Shown piece by piece: positions 7,682 through 16,744 of a stretch of DNA of 55,290 bases. Under the pieces are notes generated by a model that was not told where the DNA came from, ran no database searches, and worked only from the letters and a program-made list of their open reading frames with translations. The translations under genes and the position numbers were made by a program. This stretch comes from Deltaproteobacteria bacterium (lineage in GTDB: Bacteria > Myxococcota_A > Polyangia > Haliangiales > Haliangiaceae), in assembly GCA_013813765.1 (NCBI GenBank), contig JACCRC010000320.1, positions 1 to 55,290 on the forward strand, given 5' to 3'. Numbering within the stretch: the first letter of the stretch is position 1; every line of letters begins with the position of its first letter.

Positions 7682-8434
7682 GTGGCCAGGAAGCTCACCT
7701 CGGCGCAGCAGGCAAAGCGTGACGCGAAGCGGGAGCGGCGTGCGGAGGCGCGCACCGAACCAGAGGCAGCGCCGCGCGCGCTGACGTTCGGCGAGGTGAT
7801 CCGGAACCGAAACCTCGTGTGGTCGACGTCGAAGGCGACGCGCACGCTGATCCGCGATACCGAGGCGTACACGAGGGAAGCGGCGAAGGTCTCGCTGCAG
7901 GTCGTCTCGTGCTTCGACTGCAACGCGACGAAGGCATGTTGCTCGGTCGTCGTCGGTGCGTACTTTCACGAGGTCGTTCCGATCGTCGATCGACTGCGCA
8001 AGGAAGGCCGCGACACACCGGAGCTTCGCGCGGAGCTCGCGGCTGCGGCCGATGAGATGGAGACGCGATCTCCGGACGAGTATCGCAGACCGTGCGCGCT
8101 TCTCGATGCGCAGGAACGCTGCACCGTCTATGACCAGCGACCCGCGGAGTGCGGCACCACGTTCGTGTCATCGCCCGCGATGCAGTGCAGCGATCCAGAC
8201 GCGTCGGTGCAGAAGTATCTGCCGCCGTATCGCGCGCGATCGCAGGAAGCAGAGCGCGTGTTCGAGAGCGAAGCGCGCTTGATTCCGTTACGCGGCCCAT
8301 ACGTCGGAGCGCTTCCACGCATGGTGCTGTTGTGTCTCGAGGCGTGGGATCGATCCGATTACGCGCAGTTTCTCGCGGAGCAGATCCCGATCGTCGCGCA
8401 GCGAGCGATCGCAGCGGTTGCTCGTCGCACATGA
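7682..8434 (+). CDS. YkgJ-family cysteine-cluster protein
   Basis: This is a 250-aa cytoplasmic protein with a Lys/Arg/Glu-rich N-terminus and the cysteine pattern of the YkgJ (zinc/iron-chelating cluster) family: SCFDCNATKACC at about residues 76-87, then CALLDAQERCTVYDQRPAEC further on. The family is thought to bind a metal or Fe-S centre, but its role is unsettled. The GTG at 7682 is chosen as start; a start 27 bases upstream is possible. Confidence 0.82.
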   Translation: MARKLTSAQQAKRDAKRERRAEARTEPEAAPRALTFGEVIRNRNLVWSTSKATRTLIRDTEAYTREAAKVSLQVVSCFDCNATKACCSVVVGAYFHEVVPIVDRLRKEGRDTPELRAELAAAADEMETRSPDEYRRPCALLDAQERCTVYDQRPAECGTTFVSSPAMQCSDPDASVQKYLPPYRARSQEAERVFESEARLIPLRGPYVGALPRMVLLCLEAWDRSDYAQFLAEQIPIVAQRAIAAVARRT

Positions 8435-8560
8435 AGGTCCGACCGCTGCGCGAACTGTGCTGGCCGTTACTCGGTTGAAGCCGAGTGCACACGATGTTCC
8501 CAGCCAGATTGCGTGCGGGTTTCTTGACGGATGATCGCGTGGACATGACTCTCCCCGCCG

Positions 8561-10159
8561 ATGCGCGCCGATCGCCTCGGCAAGTACGAGCTGGTGCACC
8601 ACCTCGCCTCGGGCGGGATGGCCAGCGTGTACCTCGCGCGCATCTCGGGACCGGGCGGGTTCGAGCGCCACGTCGTGCTGAAGACGCTGCGCGCGGGCAA
8701 TGCGGACTCGACGCTCGTGCCGATGTTTCTCGACGAGGCGAGGCTCGCGGCAGCGCTTCATCACCAGCACATCGCGCAGGTGTTCGATGTCGGCAGCGAC
8801 GGTGACACCTACTTCCTCGCGATGGAGTACGTGCACGGCGAGACGCTCCGCCGCGTGATCGATACGGCGGTGGAGCATCAGCGGATCGTTCCGCTCGGGT
8901 TCGCCATCACGGTGCTCTGCGCCGCCGCGGCCGGGCTGCATCACGCGCACGAGCGACGCACCACCGCCGGATTGCCGCTCGAGATCGTGCACCGCGATGT
9001 GACGCCGTCGAACGTGATCGTCAGCTACGACGGATCGATCAAGCTGATCGACTTCGGCATCGCGAAGGCCGCGGAGCGCGCGACCATCACGCGCGACGGC
9101 TTCATCAAGGGCAAGGTCGGCTACATGGCCCCGGAGCAGATCCGCGGCTACGCGGTCGACCGCCGCAGTGACGTGTTCGCACTCGGCGTGCTCGCGTACG
9201 AGCTGATGACGCTGCGCCGCGCGTTCACCGGCGCGTCGCAGTTCGACACGCTCGAGCGCACCGTGCACAGCGATCTCATCCCACCGACCGGCGTGATCGC
9301 GGACTTCCCGCAGGAGCTCGAGGACGTGATCATGACGGCGCTCGAGATCGATCCCGACGATCGATATCCGAGTGCCGACGTGTTCCGCCGCGATCTCGAA
9401 CGCGTCGCGCAGCGGTTGAACCTGACGATCGGCGAGGGCGCCGTGCTCGCCGTGCTCGACAAGCTGTTCGGATTCCGACCGGAGCCCTGGCTGACGGCGC
9501 CCGCGATCGAACGCGACCCCGAGGTGACGCCGGTGATCGCGGTCCCGCTGATCGCTGCGCCAGGCGAGCACGCGTTCGCGCGCGGCAGCGGCTACTACGA
9601 GTCATTGACCGACGACCTCGACGACCAGGTCACGAGCCGCGTGGCGACGGTCGAGCCCGACGATGACGCCGCGCCGTCGCTGCGGTGGTCGCCGCCGCCG
9701 CCGACCATGACGCGCATCAGGCCGAAGCGGTGGCCCGTGTTCGCGATCCTCGGCGCGTGTGTGATCGCCGCCGCGGTTACCGCGCTCGCGATCTTCGGCG
9801 GTACCCAGTCGCAGCGAGTGGCAGCCGCGACCGAGCCCGCACCCGCATCACCGATGCCGCGACCCTCCGCGCCGGCAGCCACGCAACAGGTTGCGACCAC
9901 GCCCGCGCGGCCCCCGGCTCCGTTGCCGCCTGCGCCGATGTCGACCGAGGTCATGCTCAGCGTCACCACCGAGCCGTCGGGCGCGACCGTCGTGCTCGAC
10001 GGTGTGCGCCTCGGAACCACGCCGTTCACTGGCTCGGTGCCCGCACGTACGAAGCCTGCATGGTTGAAGGTCCGCCGGCGCGGCAGCTCGGCGACGAAGA
10101 TCAGGGTGTCACTCGAACGCGATGTGACGTGGGACGTGCGGCTGCGACCGCATCCGTGA
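8561..10159 (+). CDS. Membrane-anchored Hanks-type Ser/Thr protein kinase with PEGA domain
   Basis: This gene encodes 532 residues. The kinase domain (about 8-280) has the Gly-rich loop ASGGMASVY, VVLK as the ATP-binding Lys, catalytic HRDVTPSN, the metal-binding IDFG and MAPEQ. The HRDVTPSN loop, with Thr in place of the usual Lys of HRDLKPEN, is common in myxobacterial kinases. After a Pro-rich linker a single transmembrane helix (about 390-412, VFAILGACVIAAAVTALAIF) leads to an outside Ala/Pro linker and a C-terminal PEGA-like domain (TTEPSGATVVLDGVRLGTTP). It is probably a sensor kinase that phosphorylates cytoplasmic targets. It starts at ATG 8561 and is followed after 5 bases by a convergent gene. 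Confidence 0.93.
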   Translation: MRADRLGKYELVHHLASGGMASVYLARISGPGGFERHVVLKTLRAGNADSTLVPMFLDEARLAAALHHQHIAQVFDVGSDGDTYFLAMEYVHGETLRRVIDTAVEHQRIVPLGFAITVLCAAAAGLHHAHERRTTAGLPLEIVHRDVTPSNVIVSYDGSIKLIDFGIAKAAERATITRDGFIKGKVGYMAPEQIRGYAVDRRSDVFALGVLAYELMTLRRAFTGASQFDTLERTVHSDLIPPTGVIADFPQELEDVIMTALEIDPDDRYPSADVFRRDLERVAQRLNLTIGEGAVLAVLDKLFGFRPEPWLTAPAIERDPEVTPVIAVPLIAAPGEHAFARGSGYYESLTDDLDDQVTSRVATVEPDDDAAPSLRWSPPPPTMTRIRPKRWPVFAILGACVIAAAVTALAIFGGTQSQRVAAATEPAPASPMPRPSAPAATQQVATTPARPPAPLPPAPMSTEVMLSVTTEPSGATVVLDGVRLGTTPFTGSVPARTKPAWLKVRRRGSSATKIRVSLERDVTWDVRLRPHP

Positions 10160-10164
10160 CCGAC

Positions 10165-10596
10165 TCAGGCCTCGGGTGATTCCCAGCTCGATGCGTCGTC
10201 TTCCGCCGGCTTCTCGATCCGCTCGAAGCTCAGCGTGAAGTAGACGCCGCTCTTTCCCTGCTTCTCGAAGGCGCGCACTCGATAGGCGGCGTCGTCACTC
10301 ACGATGTCGCCGGACCACGCGGGGGTCGTCTCGGCCGAGCTCTGATCGCGCTTGCCGGGTCGCGCTGACTTCGCCGGCGCCGGGTCGAGCACGCCGCGAA
10401 AGACATCAGGCGGGAAGGTGTTCTTGTCGCCGCGTGGCGGAGCGAGGCTGATCGCGAGCTGTTCCTCGCGGATCCAGCCGCGGATCTCGTACGTGCGTCC
10501 GTCGATGGTGCATTCGCCGTGAAAGCCCGGCTGACTGGGCTTCTGCTTCTGCGCGTGCTCGAAGAGCTTTCCGCGGTCCTGGGTCGCGTTCGACAT
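10165..10596 (-). CDS. Conserved-looking hypothetical cytoplasmic protein
   Basis: This gene encodes 143 residues without a signal peptide or membrane segment. Two beta-rich stretches, FHGECTIDGRTYEIRGWI and YRVRAFEKQGKSGVYFTLSF, are separated by a charged Pro/Ala linker; the second resembles small OB- or DUF736-like domains, but this is only an impression. The start is ATG at 10594-10596, and the divergent RIO-like kinase begins 69 bases away, so the two probably share a promoter region. The open frame upstream of 10596 lies antisense to that kinase and is not coding. Confidence 0.6.
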   Translation of the reverse strand: MSNATQDRGKLFEHAQKQKPSQPGFHGECTIDGRTYEIRGWIREEQLAISLAPPRGDKNTFPPDVFRGVLDPAPAKSARPGKRDQSSAETTPAWSGDIVSDDAAYRVRAFEKQGKSGVYFTLSFERIEKPAEDDASSWESPEA

Positions 10597-10665
10597 GAGA
10601 GGCCGACGTATAGACCACATTCGATCGCTCGATGCACTACCGAATCGAGATAGGGTGACGGCCCC

Positions 10666-11664
10666 ATGGCCACACTCGACGTCCTGATCGCCGATGGCGT
10701 CATCGACGAGGTGCTGGGGCGACTGAAGAGCGGGAAGGAAGCGGACATCTCGCTGGTCCGCCGGGGCGGTGAGGTGATCGCTGCGAAGGTCTACAAGGAT
10801 CGCTCGACACGCAGCTTCAAGAACAACTCCGACTACAAGGAAGGCCGGAAGGTCCGCAACAGTCGCACTCAGCGCGCCATCGACAGCGGTGGGCGCTTCG
10901 GCCGCGACGCTGCGGAACAGGCATGGAAGTCCGCCGAGGCGGATGCGCTCTACAAGCTGCGCGGTACCGGAGTGCGGGTGCCGGAGCCCGTCATGTTTTA
11001 CGAGGGCGTGCTGCTGATGACGGTCGTGTGCGACGCCGCGGGTCAGCCTGCACCGAGGCTGATCGATGTCGCGATCGAGCGCGACGCCGCGATCGCGATC
11101 TACGCCGACCTGGTCTCGCAGATGATCGCGATGCTGTGCGGCGACCTCATCCACGGCGACCTGTCGCCCTACAACATCCTCGCCGCCGCCGACGGCCCGA
11201 CGATCATCGACTTTCCGCAGGTCGTCTCGGCGGTCCATAGCTCGCGGGCCGAGTTCTTCTTCCTTCGAGACTTCGACAACGTCGTGCGTTTCCTCGCGGG
11301 CTTCGATCCGAGCCTCGCGGTCCACAGCGCCGACGGTCGCGCGATCTGGCGCGCATATGTCTCTCGCGAGCTGACGCCTCAGTTCGTGCCGCCACCTCCG
11401 CCGCCGCCACGCTCCAACACGCGTGGACGCGATCGTCGCTCGCGCTCCGACAATCGTGGTCGTGGCCAGCAGCAGCAGCAGCAGCCGCGCCATGGCGGAC
11501 CGCGCCCGCAGCAGCAGCAGCAAGGTGGTCGTCCGCCACCGTCGCGCCCGGCTCCGCCACCGGGTCGTCGGCCGCCTCCGACGGTCGTTCGGTGGTCCGC
11601 GGATGGTCCGAGCAACGCACGCCCAACGCAGAGTGGCCGACGGCGGCCGAAGCGCCGCTTCTGA
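10666..11664 (+). CDS. RIO-type atypical protein kinase with a disordered Arg/Gln/Pro/Gly tail
   Basis: This gene encodes 332 residues. Residues 1-245 match the RIO kinase fold: SGKEADISLV as the ATP-binding loop, AAKVYKD with the conserved Lys, HGDLSPYNIL as the catalytic loop and TIIDFPQ as the metal-binding Asp. Residues 245-332 are low-complexity: a polyproline run, RGRDRR and RGRGQ boxes, six consecutive Gln (CAG repeats at 11467-11484), five more Gln (11509-11523), further Pro/Arg runs and a basic end. Such a tail would be disordered and could bind RNA; that is an inference. RIO kinases are best known from ribosome maturation in eukaryotes and archaea, and bacterial members are less studied. 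Confidence 0.85.
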   Translation: MATLDVLIADGVIDEVLGRLKSGKEADISLVRRGGEVIAAKVYKDRSTRSFKNNSDYKEGRKVRNSRTQRAIDSGGRFGRDAAEQAWKSAEADALYKLRGTGVRVPEPVMFYEGVLLMTVVCDAAGQPAPRLIDVAIERDAAIAIYADLVSQMIAMLCGDLIHGDLSPYNILAAADGPTIIDFPQVVSAVHSSRAEFFFLRDFDNVVRFLAGFDPSLAVHSADGRAIWRAYVSRELTPQFVPPPPPPPRSNTRGRDRRSRSDNRGRGQQQQQQPRHGGPRPQQQQQGGRPPPSRPAPPPGRRPPPTVVRWSADGPSNARPTQSGRRRPKRRF

Positions 11665-11751
11665 TCGGGCGTCGCGACGTGAGTTGCTCGATAGGTGCGG
11701 GCCACCAGGGCAGCGCCCGGGGGTGGGGCGTGGTTAGACTTGCCCGCACGG

Positions 11752-13110
11752 ATGAAGAAGCGAGTCGTCGTCATCGGAGCCGGCCTCTGCGGTTCGGTCG
11801 CAGCCACGCTGCTGCGGAATGACTTCCAGGTCACGGTGGTCGAGCGCGGTAAGAAAAAGAAACCGCTGTTCGACGACATCGACGCGGACCACGGCGAGCT
11901 GAACACGTCGATCAATCGCGCCGAGGGCCTCGGCGGCACCACGAACTACTGGCACAACGCGCTGATCGAGCTCGACGACAAGGATCTGAAGAAGGCCGGC
12001 ATCGAGCCGCGCGGCTTCGCGTCGTACTACCAGAAGGCCTGGGACTTCTTCCTCTCGAAGAAGGAGCTCGACGACTGCAACCGTGCGCGCGATGCGAACG
12101 CCGAGACGCTGCAGGGCCGCACCGCGACGATCGCGCACATGATCCTCCCGCAGACACGCCACAACGCGTGGAACCTCGCGAACGAGCGCAACCCGGGCGA
12201 CAAGATCGACGTCGTCTACGGCTACGTGCAGCGGATCGTCGACGGTGGCGTCGAGGTCAAGACCGCGAAGGGTGTCGAGACGCTTCCCGCCGACCATGTC
12301 ATCGCGTGCGCGGGCGGCGTGGGCACGCCGATCCTGCTCGCGAGCTCGCTCGGTGCCGAGAACGGTTTCGTGCCCGGCTACCACGATCACCCGATGGCCT
12401 ATGTCGCGAAGGTCAAGCTGCGCCCCAACAGCAAGCTGAAGAAGGTGTCGAGCACCGCGATGCTCTCGGGCGAAGCGCGCGCCGGCCTGATCTACGAGAC
12501 CGACGAACTGAAGACGGTCGTGTACCTGCGCCCGGCGATCGACATGCGACTCGGATCGATCCAGGGCCCGGCCCGCTACATCCTGTCGGACCTCCGCAAC
12601 GATCCGTTCTCGCCGAAGAAGATCATGATGCTCCTCGGGAACCTCGAGGCCGTGCGCGAGGCGATCCTGTTCAAGACGCGGCTCGGGTTCCGCGGCGAGC
12701 ACTACTCGGTGCTGATCCTCGGCGAGCAGACTCCGCTGAAGACGCGCGGCATCCAGATGGCAAACGGCAAGCGCCCTTCGCTCAACTGGCACGTCACGCC
12801 CGAGGAGCTGCGCTCGTATGACGCGAGCGTCCACAAGTTCTTGGCCGAGTTCGCCGACGAGATCATCGAGACCAACTGCATCCCCACGTCGAGGTGGGAG
12901 TTCCGCAACGCCGCGCACCACTCGGGCACCTCGACGTCGTTCGTGCCGATGCCCGGCGACACCTCGAAGGAATTCTTCGGCGTGCAGGGCCTCAAGAACA
13001 CGTACGTGTGCGACGGCTCGCTGCTCCGCGCCGCCGGCATCGCGAACAGCGGCCTGACGCTCGTGGCCCTGACGTATCGTCTCGCCGAGCTGATCCGCGC
13101 GAACGCGTGA
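11752..13110 (+). CDS. GMC-family FAD-dependent oxidoreductase
   Basis: This gene encodes 452 residues. The N-terminus KKRVVVIGAGLCGSVAATLL is the Rossmann FAD-binding motif, followed by the ERG acidic end of strand 2 and EGLGGTTNYWHNAL, the GMC-type second FAD contact. The C-terminal AAHHSGTSTSFV and SGLTLVALTYRLAEL fit the catalytic His region and the last FAD-binding helix of this group. The substrate is unknown; sterol or alcohol oxidation is typical of the family. It starts at ATG 11752. It ends 3 bases before a convergent HemJ/CopD-like membrane gene. Confidence 0.88.
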   Translation: MKKRVVVIGAGLCGSVAATLLRNDFQVTVVERGKKKKPLFDDIDADHGELNTSINRAEGLGGTTNYWHNALIELDDKDLKKAGIEPRGFASYYQKAWDFFLSKKELDDCNRARDANAETLQGRTATIAHMILPQTRHNAWNLANERNPGDKIDVVYGYVQRIVDGGVEVKTAKGVETLPADHVIACAGGVGTPILLASSLGAENGFVPGYHDHPMAYVAKVKLRPNSKLKKVSSTAMLSGEARAGLIYETDELKTVVYLRPAIDMRLGSIQGPARYILSDLRNDPFSPKKIMMLLGNLEAVREAILFKTRLGFRGEHYSVLILGEQTPLKTRGIQMANGKRPSLNWHVTPEELRSYDASVHKFLAEFADEIIETNCIPTSRWEFRNAAHHSGTSTSFVPMPGDTSKEFFGVQGLKNTYVCDGSLLRAAGIANSGLTLVALTYRLAELIRANA

Positions 13111-13113
13111 GCT

Positions 13114-13533
13114 CTAGCTCGGGATCTTCGAGATCACGAACGTCACGATGCCGAGCACGAGCAGCGTCAGCAGCGGCTTGAGAAACACCGGCGGCTTCGT
13201 GATGACCTCGCCCTTCTTCGCGCGCTTGGCCTTCAGCTTCAGGAACACGTGGACGCCGATGAGCACCGCGACGAGCGCGAGCTTCGCATGCATGTAGTGC
13301 GCCTGGTACAGCTTGAACTTGAAGAGCCAGTGCGCGCCGAACACGATCGCGATCGTCGCGCCGACATCGGGAACGATCGCCGCCTCTCGCAGGTACTTCA
13401 GCAGCCGCCCGCGCGGCGCTGCGTCGGGCTCGGCGGCGTACGCCTCGAGGAACGCGGTCAGGGCGAACAAGCTACCGACCCACATCAGGGCACCGACGAC
13501 GTGGAGGGACAGGAACAGCTTGTCGAGGGTCAT
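13114..13533 (-). CDS. HemJ/CopD-like four-helix membrane protein
   Basis: This gene encodes 139 residues with four membrane segments. LFLSLHVVGALMWVGSLFAL in helix 1 and YMHAKLALVAVLIGVHVFLK in helix 3 place His residues as in HemJ (protoporphyrinogen oxidase) and CopD-type heme/copper membrane proteins. A charged loop (LKAKRAKKGE) precedes the last helix. HemJ itself is the best guess for fold, but I see no heme-biosynthesis neighbours, so the function stays open. It starts at ATG 13533. The broken dioxygenase gene lies 15 bases upstream in the same direction. Confidence 0.68.
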   Translation of the reverse strand: MTLDKLFLSLHVVGALMWVGSLFALTAFLEAYAAEPDAAPRGRLLKYLREAAIVPDVGATIAIVFGAHWLFKFKLYQAHYMHAKLALVAVLIGVHVFLKLKAKRAKKGEVITKPPVFLKPLLTLLVLGIVTFVISKIPS

Positions 13534-13548
13534 CGCCGGGACGGTACG

Positions 13549-14132
13549 TCAGTCATGAACGATCGGGAAGCCCGCTTCGGTCAGGTGTCCGCCGGCATCG
13601 GTCGCGAAGTACGCCTCGGCCCCGGGCGGTAGCTTCGACGGTACGAGCGTGCACGCCGCGTCGAACATGCGCAGCAGGATCGTGCGGCGCGGCCGATCGC
13701 TGTGATTCGGCGATGGCTGCCGGGCACCACGCGCATGCAGCCGTTGCCCTCGTCCTCGGGAAGTAGTGCGATGCGCAGCGTCGCGACACTCGCGGGCTCG
13801 AGATATCCGATGTACGTGCGGTCCTGGTGCCACTCGACGGTGCCGCCCTCGTGCGCGGGCTTGTAGAGCATCGAGTCCTGAAGGAGCTGTACGCGCGCAG
13901 CGCCGAGGGCTCGCGCGACCAGCGCACCGGAGCGGCGATCGATCGCGATCCGCATCAGCGGTTCGTACGCGCGCGCGACGCCGGTGAGCTCGCGAACCAC
14001 ACCGTCGGGACCGCGCGGATACGGCACGTCCGGAATGAACATCGTGAAGACCTCGTGAAAGGCCGCGACGTCGGCGGCCGGGACGACGCCGCGCGCGACG
14101 AGGTAGCCATCGCGCGCGAAATCGGGATCCAC
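13549..14132 (-). pseudogene. Phytanoyl-CoA dioxygenase (PhyH) family gene, internally deleted and frameshifted
   Basis: From GTG 14132 the frame encodes a good PhyH N-terminal part: FARDGYLVARGVVPAADV, then QLLQDSMLYKPA and the Fe(II) ligands in VEWHQDRTYIGYL, up to MRVVPGSHR. After that, near 13705-13715, the frame stops making sense, while the next frame continues with PSPNHSDRPRRTILLRMFD and ends at TGA 13549-13551. In the family a segment of several tens of residues lies between the GSH motif and the N-x-S-x-x-PRR motif and normally carries the distal Fe-binding His. Here the two motifs are fused out of frame, which suggests a deletion. The remnant should be inactive unless the assembly is wrong. 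Downstream 13533 and upstream 14148 are intact genes on the same strand. Confidence 0.75.
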
Positions 14133-14147
14133 GCCCCACGGTACCGG

Positions 14148-15827
14148 CTACGGCAGCTTCTTGCACTCCGCGATGAGCGCCTTGTCCGCGCCGAGGAGGC
14201 GGAGCGCCGCGAGGTACTTCGCATTGCCGCTCGGCGGATCCCGCTGCAGCAACGCGATCGCTGCGCGCCGCGCCTCGTGATCGCGAACGAGCGCCGGGTC
14301 GAGCTTCTCGCGGCCGGTCGGAGTTGCGTGCCAGAGCGTTCCCTCGTCGACGAAGATGTTGCTGCTGCTCTCGCTCCACCGATCGTCGTAGCGATAGAAG
14401 GCCAGGTTCGCCCCCTTCGTCTGTGCGACGACCGTGTTGTTCGCGATCACCCACAGGTTTCCCGAGGCGATCGCGATGCCGACGATCGTCCCGTCGTGCA
14501 CGAACCAGCTCTCGCTGTGACCGGGTGCGGGATCCGGCATCTCCTGCTGGTAGGTGAAGCCCAGGATGCGGGTCGTTCCGTCGCGGCCGAGCAGGACCTC
14601 GCGGCGCTTGCCGTCGCCGACCGGCGGGTTCCACGCGGCCCACACATAGGGGCCGCAGCCGGACGCCTCGATCACGACGTCATCCGCCTTCGCGTCCTGC
14701 TTGCGCACCCACGCGGTCGCCTTCGTCTTCTCCGCATCCGTGAGCGGTGTCTTCGTGCACGGACTGTCGCCGAGCTTCGTCGCGAGATTGTCGAGGTACG
14801 TGCGTGCCTCGGCGTGTGACTGGGTGACGAGCTCCGGCATCGGGGCGGGCTCGATGAGGCCTGCCTTCACGAGGAACGCGGTCACCCTGCGCTGCGCGCG
14901 CTCGGCAGGTGTGGTCTCTCGCGCGGCCATGATGAGCGGTGCCCTGCGCTTGCTGGTGACGCCGAGGATCGAGAGCTCCTGCGCTAGGAGATCGCGGTCG
15001 GGCAGGTCGCCCGCATCGATGGAGCGATAGCGCGACACGATCTCGCGACGATCCGCGGCGCGCTGCAGCGGAGCCGACGCGGCGCACGGAGCCACGTGGA
15101 GATCGCGACCGAGGCACACGTAGAGCAGCTGATCATTGCGGGTCTGGCCCGCGAGCACGAGCCGACCCTTGACGAGCTTCACGCCGGCGAGGTTCTCGAT
15201 CATCGCGCTCTTGCCAAGATTTCCACTGGCGTAGCGAACCTGGACGAGATCGTAGCTACTGATCGCGCCACCCTCGCGCTCGTGGTCGGAGTAGACGACG
15301 TCGAGCGCGCCATCTCCGTCGAGGTCAACCTGCGCGAGGAGGGCAATGCGGCCCATGTCGGCCCACTCCATCCAGTTCATCGACAGCGTGCTCGTATCCT
15401 CCGCGAGGACGTCGATCGCCGTTGGGGAGACACGCAGGAGGTAGTTGCGACGCGTCCCGTAGGCATTCGGTCCAGGCTTCGCCGGTTCGCGATCCTGACT
15501 GATGTCGAGGACCACGGCGCCCGACCTATCCTTGCAGCCGAACCTGACGGCGAGGCTACTGTCATTGGCGGTGCTGTCCGTCGCGCCGCGCTCGCCAGGA
15601 TGCTTCGAATCGATCCACGCGAACACGCGCTTCTTCACGTCGTCACGCTCGCCCCGGGTCGTTGCCGTGCAGCCGGGGCCCGCCGCCGGCCCGTTCTGCG
15701 TGTCGTCCTTGACGGGGACCTTCGCAGCGATCGCGCGCAGCTCCTTCGCGAGGTCGATCGTCGTGTCAGCTCGTGCGATGGCAGCAGGTCCGATCAGCAG
15801 CGCGATCACCAGGCTTCGCGTCATCAT
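14148..15827 (-). CDS. Secreted protein of unknown function with one FG-GAP-like motif
   Basis: This gene encodes 559 residues. The signal peptide MMTRSLVIALLIGPAAIARA predicts export to the periplasm, without a lipobox. QVDLDGDGALDVVYSDH (about residues 165-181) is a calcium-binding FG-GAP/VCBS-like loop. A later part (FTYQQEMPDPAPGHSESWFV and AIASGNLWVIANNTVV) looks beta-rich. Cys occur in spaced pairs, which suits a secreted protein. I do not recognise a family. Either of the two adjacent ATG codons at 15822-15827 may be the start. Confidence 0.75.
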   Translation of the reverse strand: MMTRSLVIALLIGPAAIARADTTIDLAKELRAIAAKVPVKDDTQNGPAAGPGCTATTRGERDDVKKRVFAWIDSKHPGERGATDSTANDSSLAVRFGCKDRSGAVVLDISQDREPAKPGPNAYGTRRNYLLRVSPTAIDVLAEDTSTLSMNWMEWADMGRIALLAQVDLDGDGALDVVYSDHEREGGAISSYDLVQVRYASGNLGKSAMIENLAGVKLVKGRLVLAGQTRNDQLLYVCLGRDLHVAPCAASAPLQRAADRREIVSRYRSIDAGDLPDRDLLAQELSILGVTSKRRAPLIMAARETTPAERAQRRVTAFLVKAGLIEPAPMPELVTQSHAEARTYLDNLATKLGDSPCTKTPLTDAEKTKATAWVRKQDAKADDVVIEASGCGPYVWAAWNPPVGDGKRREVLLGRDGTTRILGFTYQQEMPDPAPGHSESWFVHDGTIVGIAIASGNLWVIANNTVVAQTKGANLAFYRYDDRWSESSSNIFVDEGTLWHATPTGREKLDPALVRDHEARRAAIALLQRDPPSGNAKYLAALRLLGADKALIAECKKLP

Positions 15828-15866
15828 CCCAGGATAACGCCCGAGGGCGGCCGATCGTTCCCGTAC

Positions 15867-16520
15867 TCACTTTTCGAGGAGACTGCCGACCATCACCTCG
15901 AGCTTCGAGCAGGGCAAAGCTGCATCGGCCACGAGCAGAGCGTCGTCGGTGCACCGGCCCTGGCTGTCGGGGGCATACGTGACGTCGTTCCCGCCGCGGG
16001 TCTCGATGCGAGCTCCATCGCTACCCTGCCTCATGAAGCGATAGCCATAGACACTTCCAACGCACTTGCCGTTGTGCAGACCCGTGTGCGCCCACACGTC
16101 AGTCCATCCGTCGGGGCCTAGCTGGAAGGAGGCCCACCCGAGATGGAACGTGTCGTCGTCCGCGTACTGGCGCTGGCACGACGCGAGGTCGCTGCACTTC
16201 CGCACATTGAGAGCGGAGTATTCGCCGATCGGGCTGTTCGGCTTGCCGAACGTTTCGTATTTCACGAAGAACACCGGCGTCTGCGGGTCCTTGATCGACC
16301 TGCCCTCGGCATCGCAGGAAGCCAGGTTCAACGTCCAGGTGTCCACGTTGTAGATGCCGTCGAACGTGGTGCCGGGACACTCCGGTGAGCTCTTCGATCC
16401 ATCGGCACATGCGCAGCCACTCGTTTCGTTCGTCTCGCAGTGCTCGGGATCGGAGACGCAACCGGTCAGCGCCAGGATCGACGCACTCGAGGAGAACAGG
16501 ATCGAAATGCAGATCTTCAT
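15867..16520 (-). CDS. Cysteine-containing lipoprotein, unknown function
   Basis: This gene encodes 217 residues. The signal peptide ends in LALTGC, a lipobox. The mature part has about ten Cys, including CETNETSGCACADG, and a beta-rich central region (FFVKYETFGKPNS). No known domain is evident. The gene starts at ATG 16520. The 224 bases upstream hold no gene, and I saw no clear promoter hexamers or hairpin in them. Confidence 0.75.
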   Translation of the reverse strand: MKICISILFSSSASILALTGCVSDPEHCETNETSGCACADGSKSSPECPGTTFDGIYNVDTWTLNLASCDAEGRSIKDPQTPVFFVKYETFGKPNSPIGEYSALNVRKCSDLASCQRQYADDDTFHLGWASFQLGPDGWTDVWAHTGLHNGKCVGSVYGYRFMRQGSDGARIETRGGNDVTYAPDSQGRCTDDALLVADAALPCSKLEVMVGSLLEK

Positions 16521-16744
16521 GGCGCCTGCGGCTGCATGCCTTGCGCCAGGTGAGCGACCTGCCGTATCCGTGACCTGCGCGTTCGGCTCCTCCTACAGCC
16601 CGCCGCCAGCGACGTCGCGTTCGCTGTGGAGGACAAGCGACACGAGTTGCGTACACGATCGTCTACGCAGTTCGCGCAGACCTGATTCCGACGATTCCGA
16701 CCCTCCGGGGGCCGGGCGTGATTGATCGAATGCCAGGACCAGTG

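Noticed and set aside
10597..11523. Minus-strand extension of the 143-aa gene
   Set aside because: It runs antisense through the RIO-type kinase; the Leu and Arg runs merely reflect CAG/CGC repeats on the other strand.
13827..14819. 330-aa plus-strand frame
   Set aside because: It is antisense to the PhyH remnant and the secreted protein; its composition is typical of a shadow frame in high-GC DNA and it has no domain.
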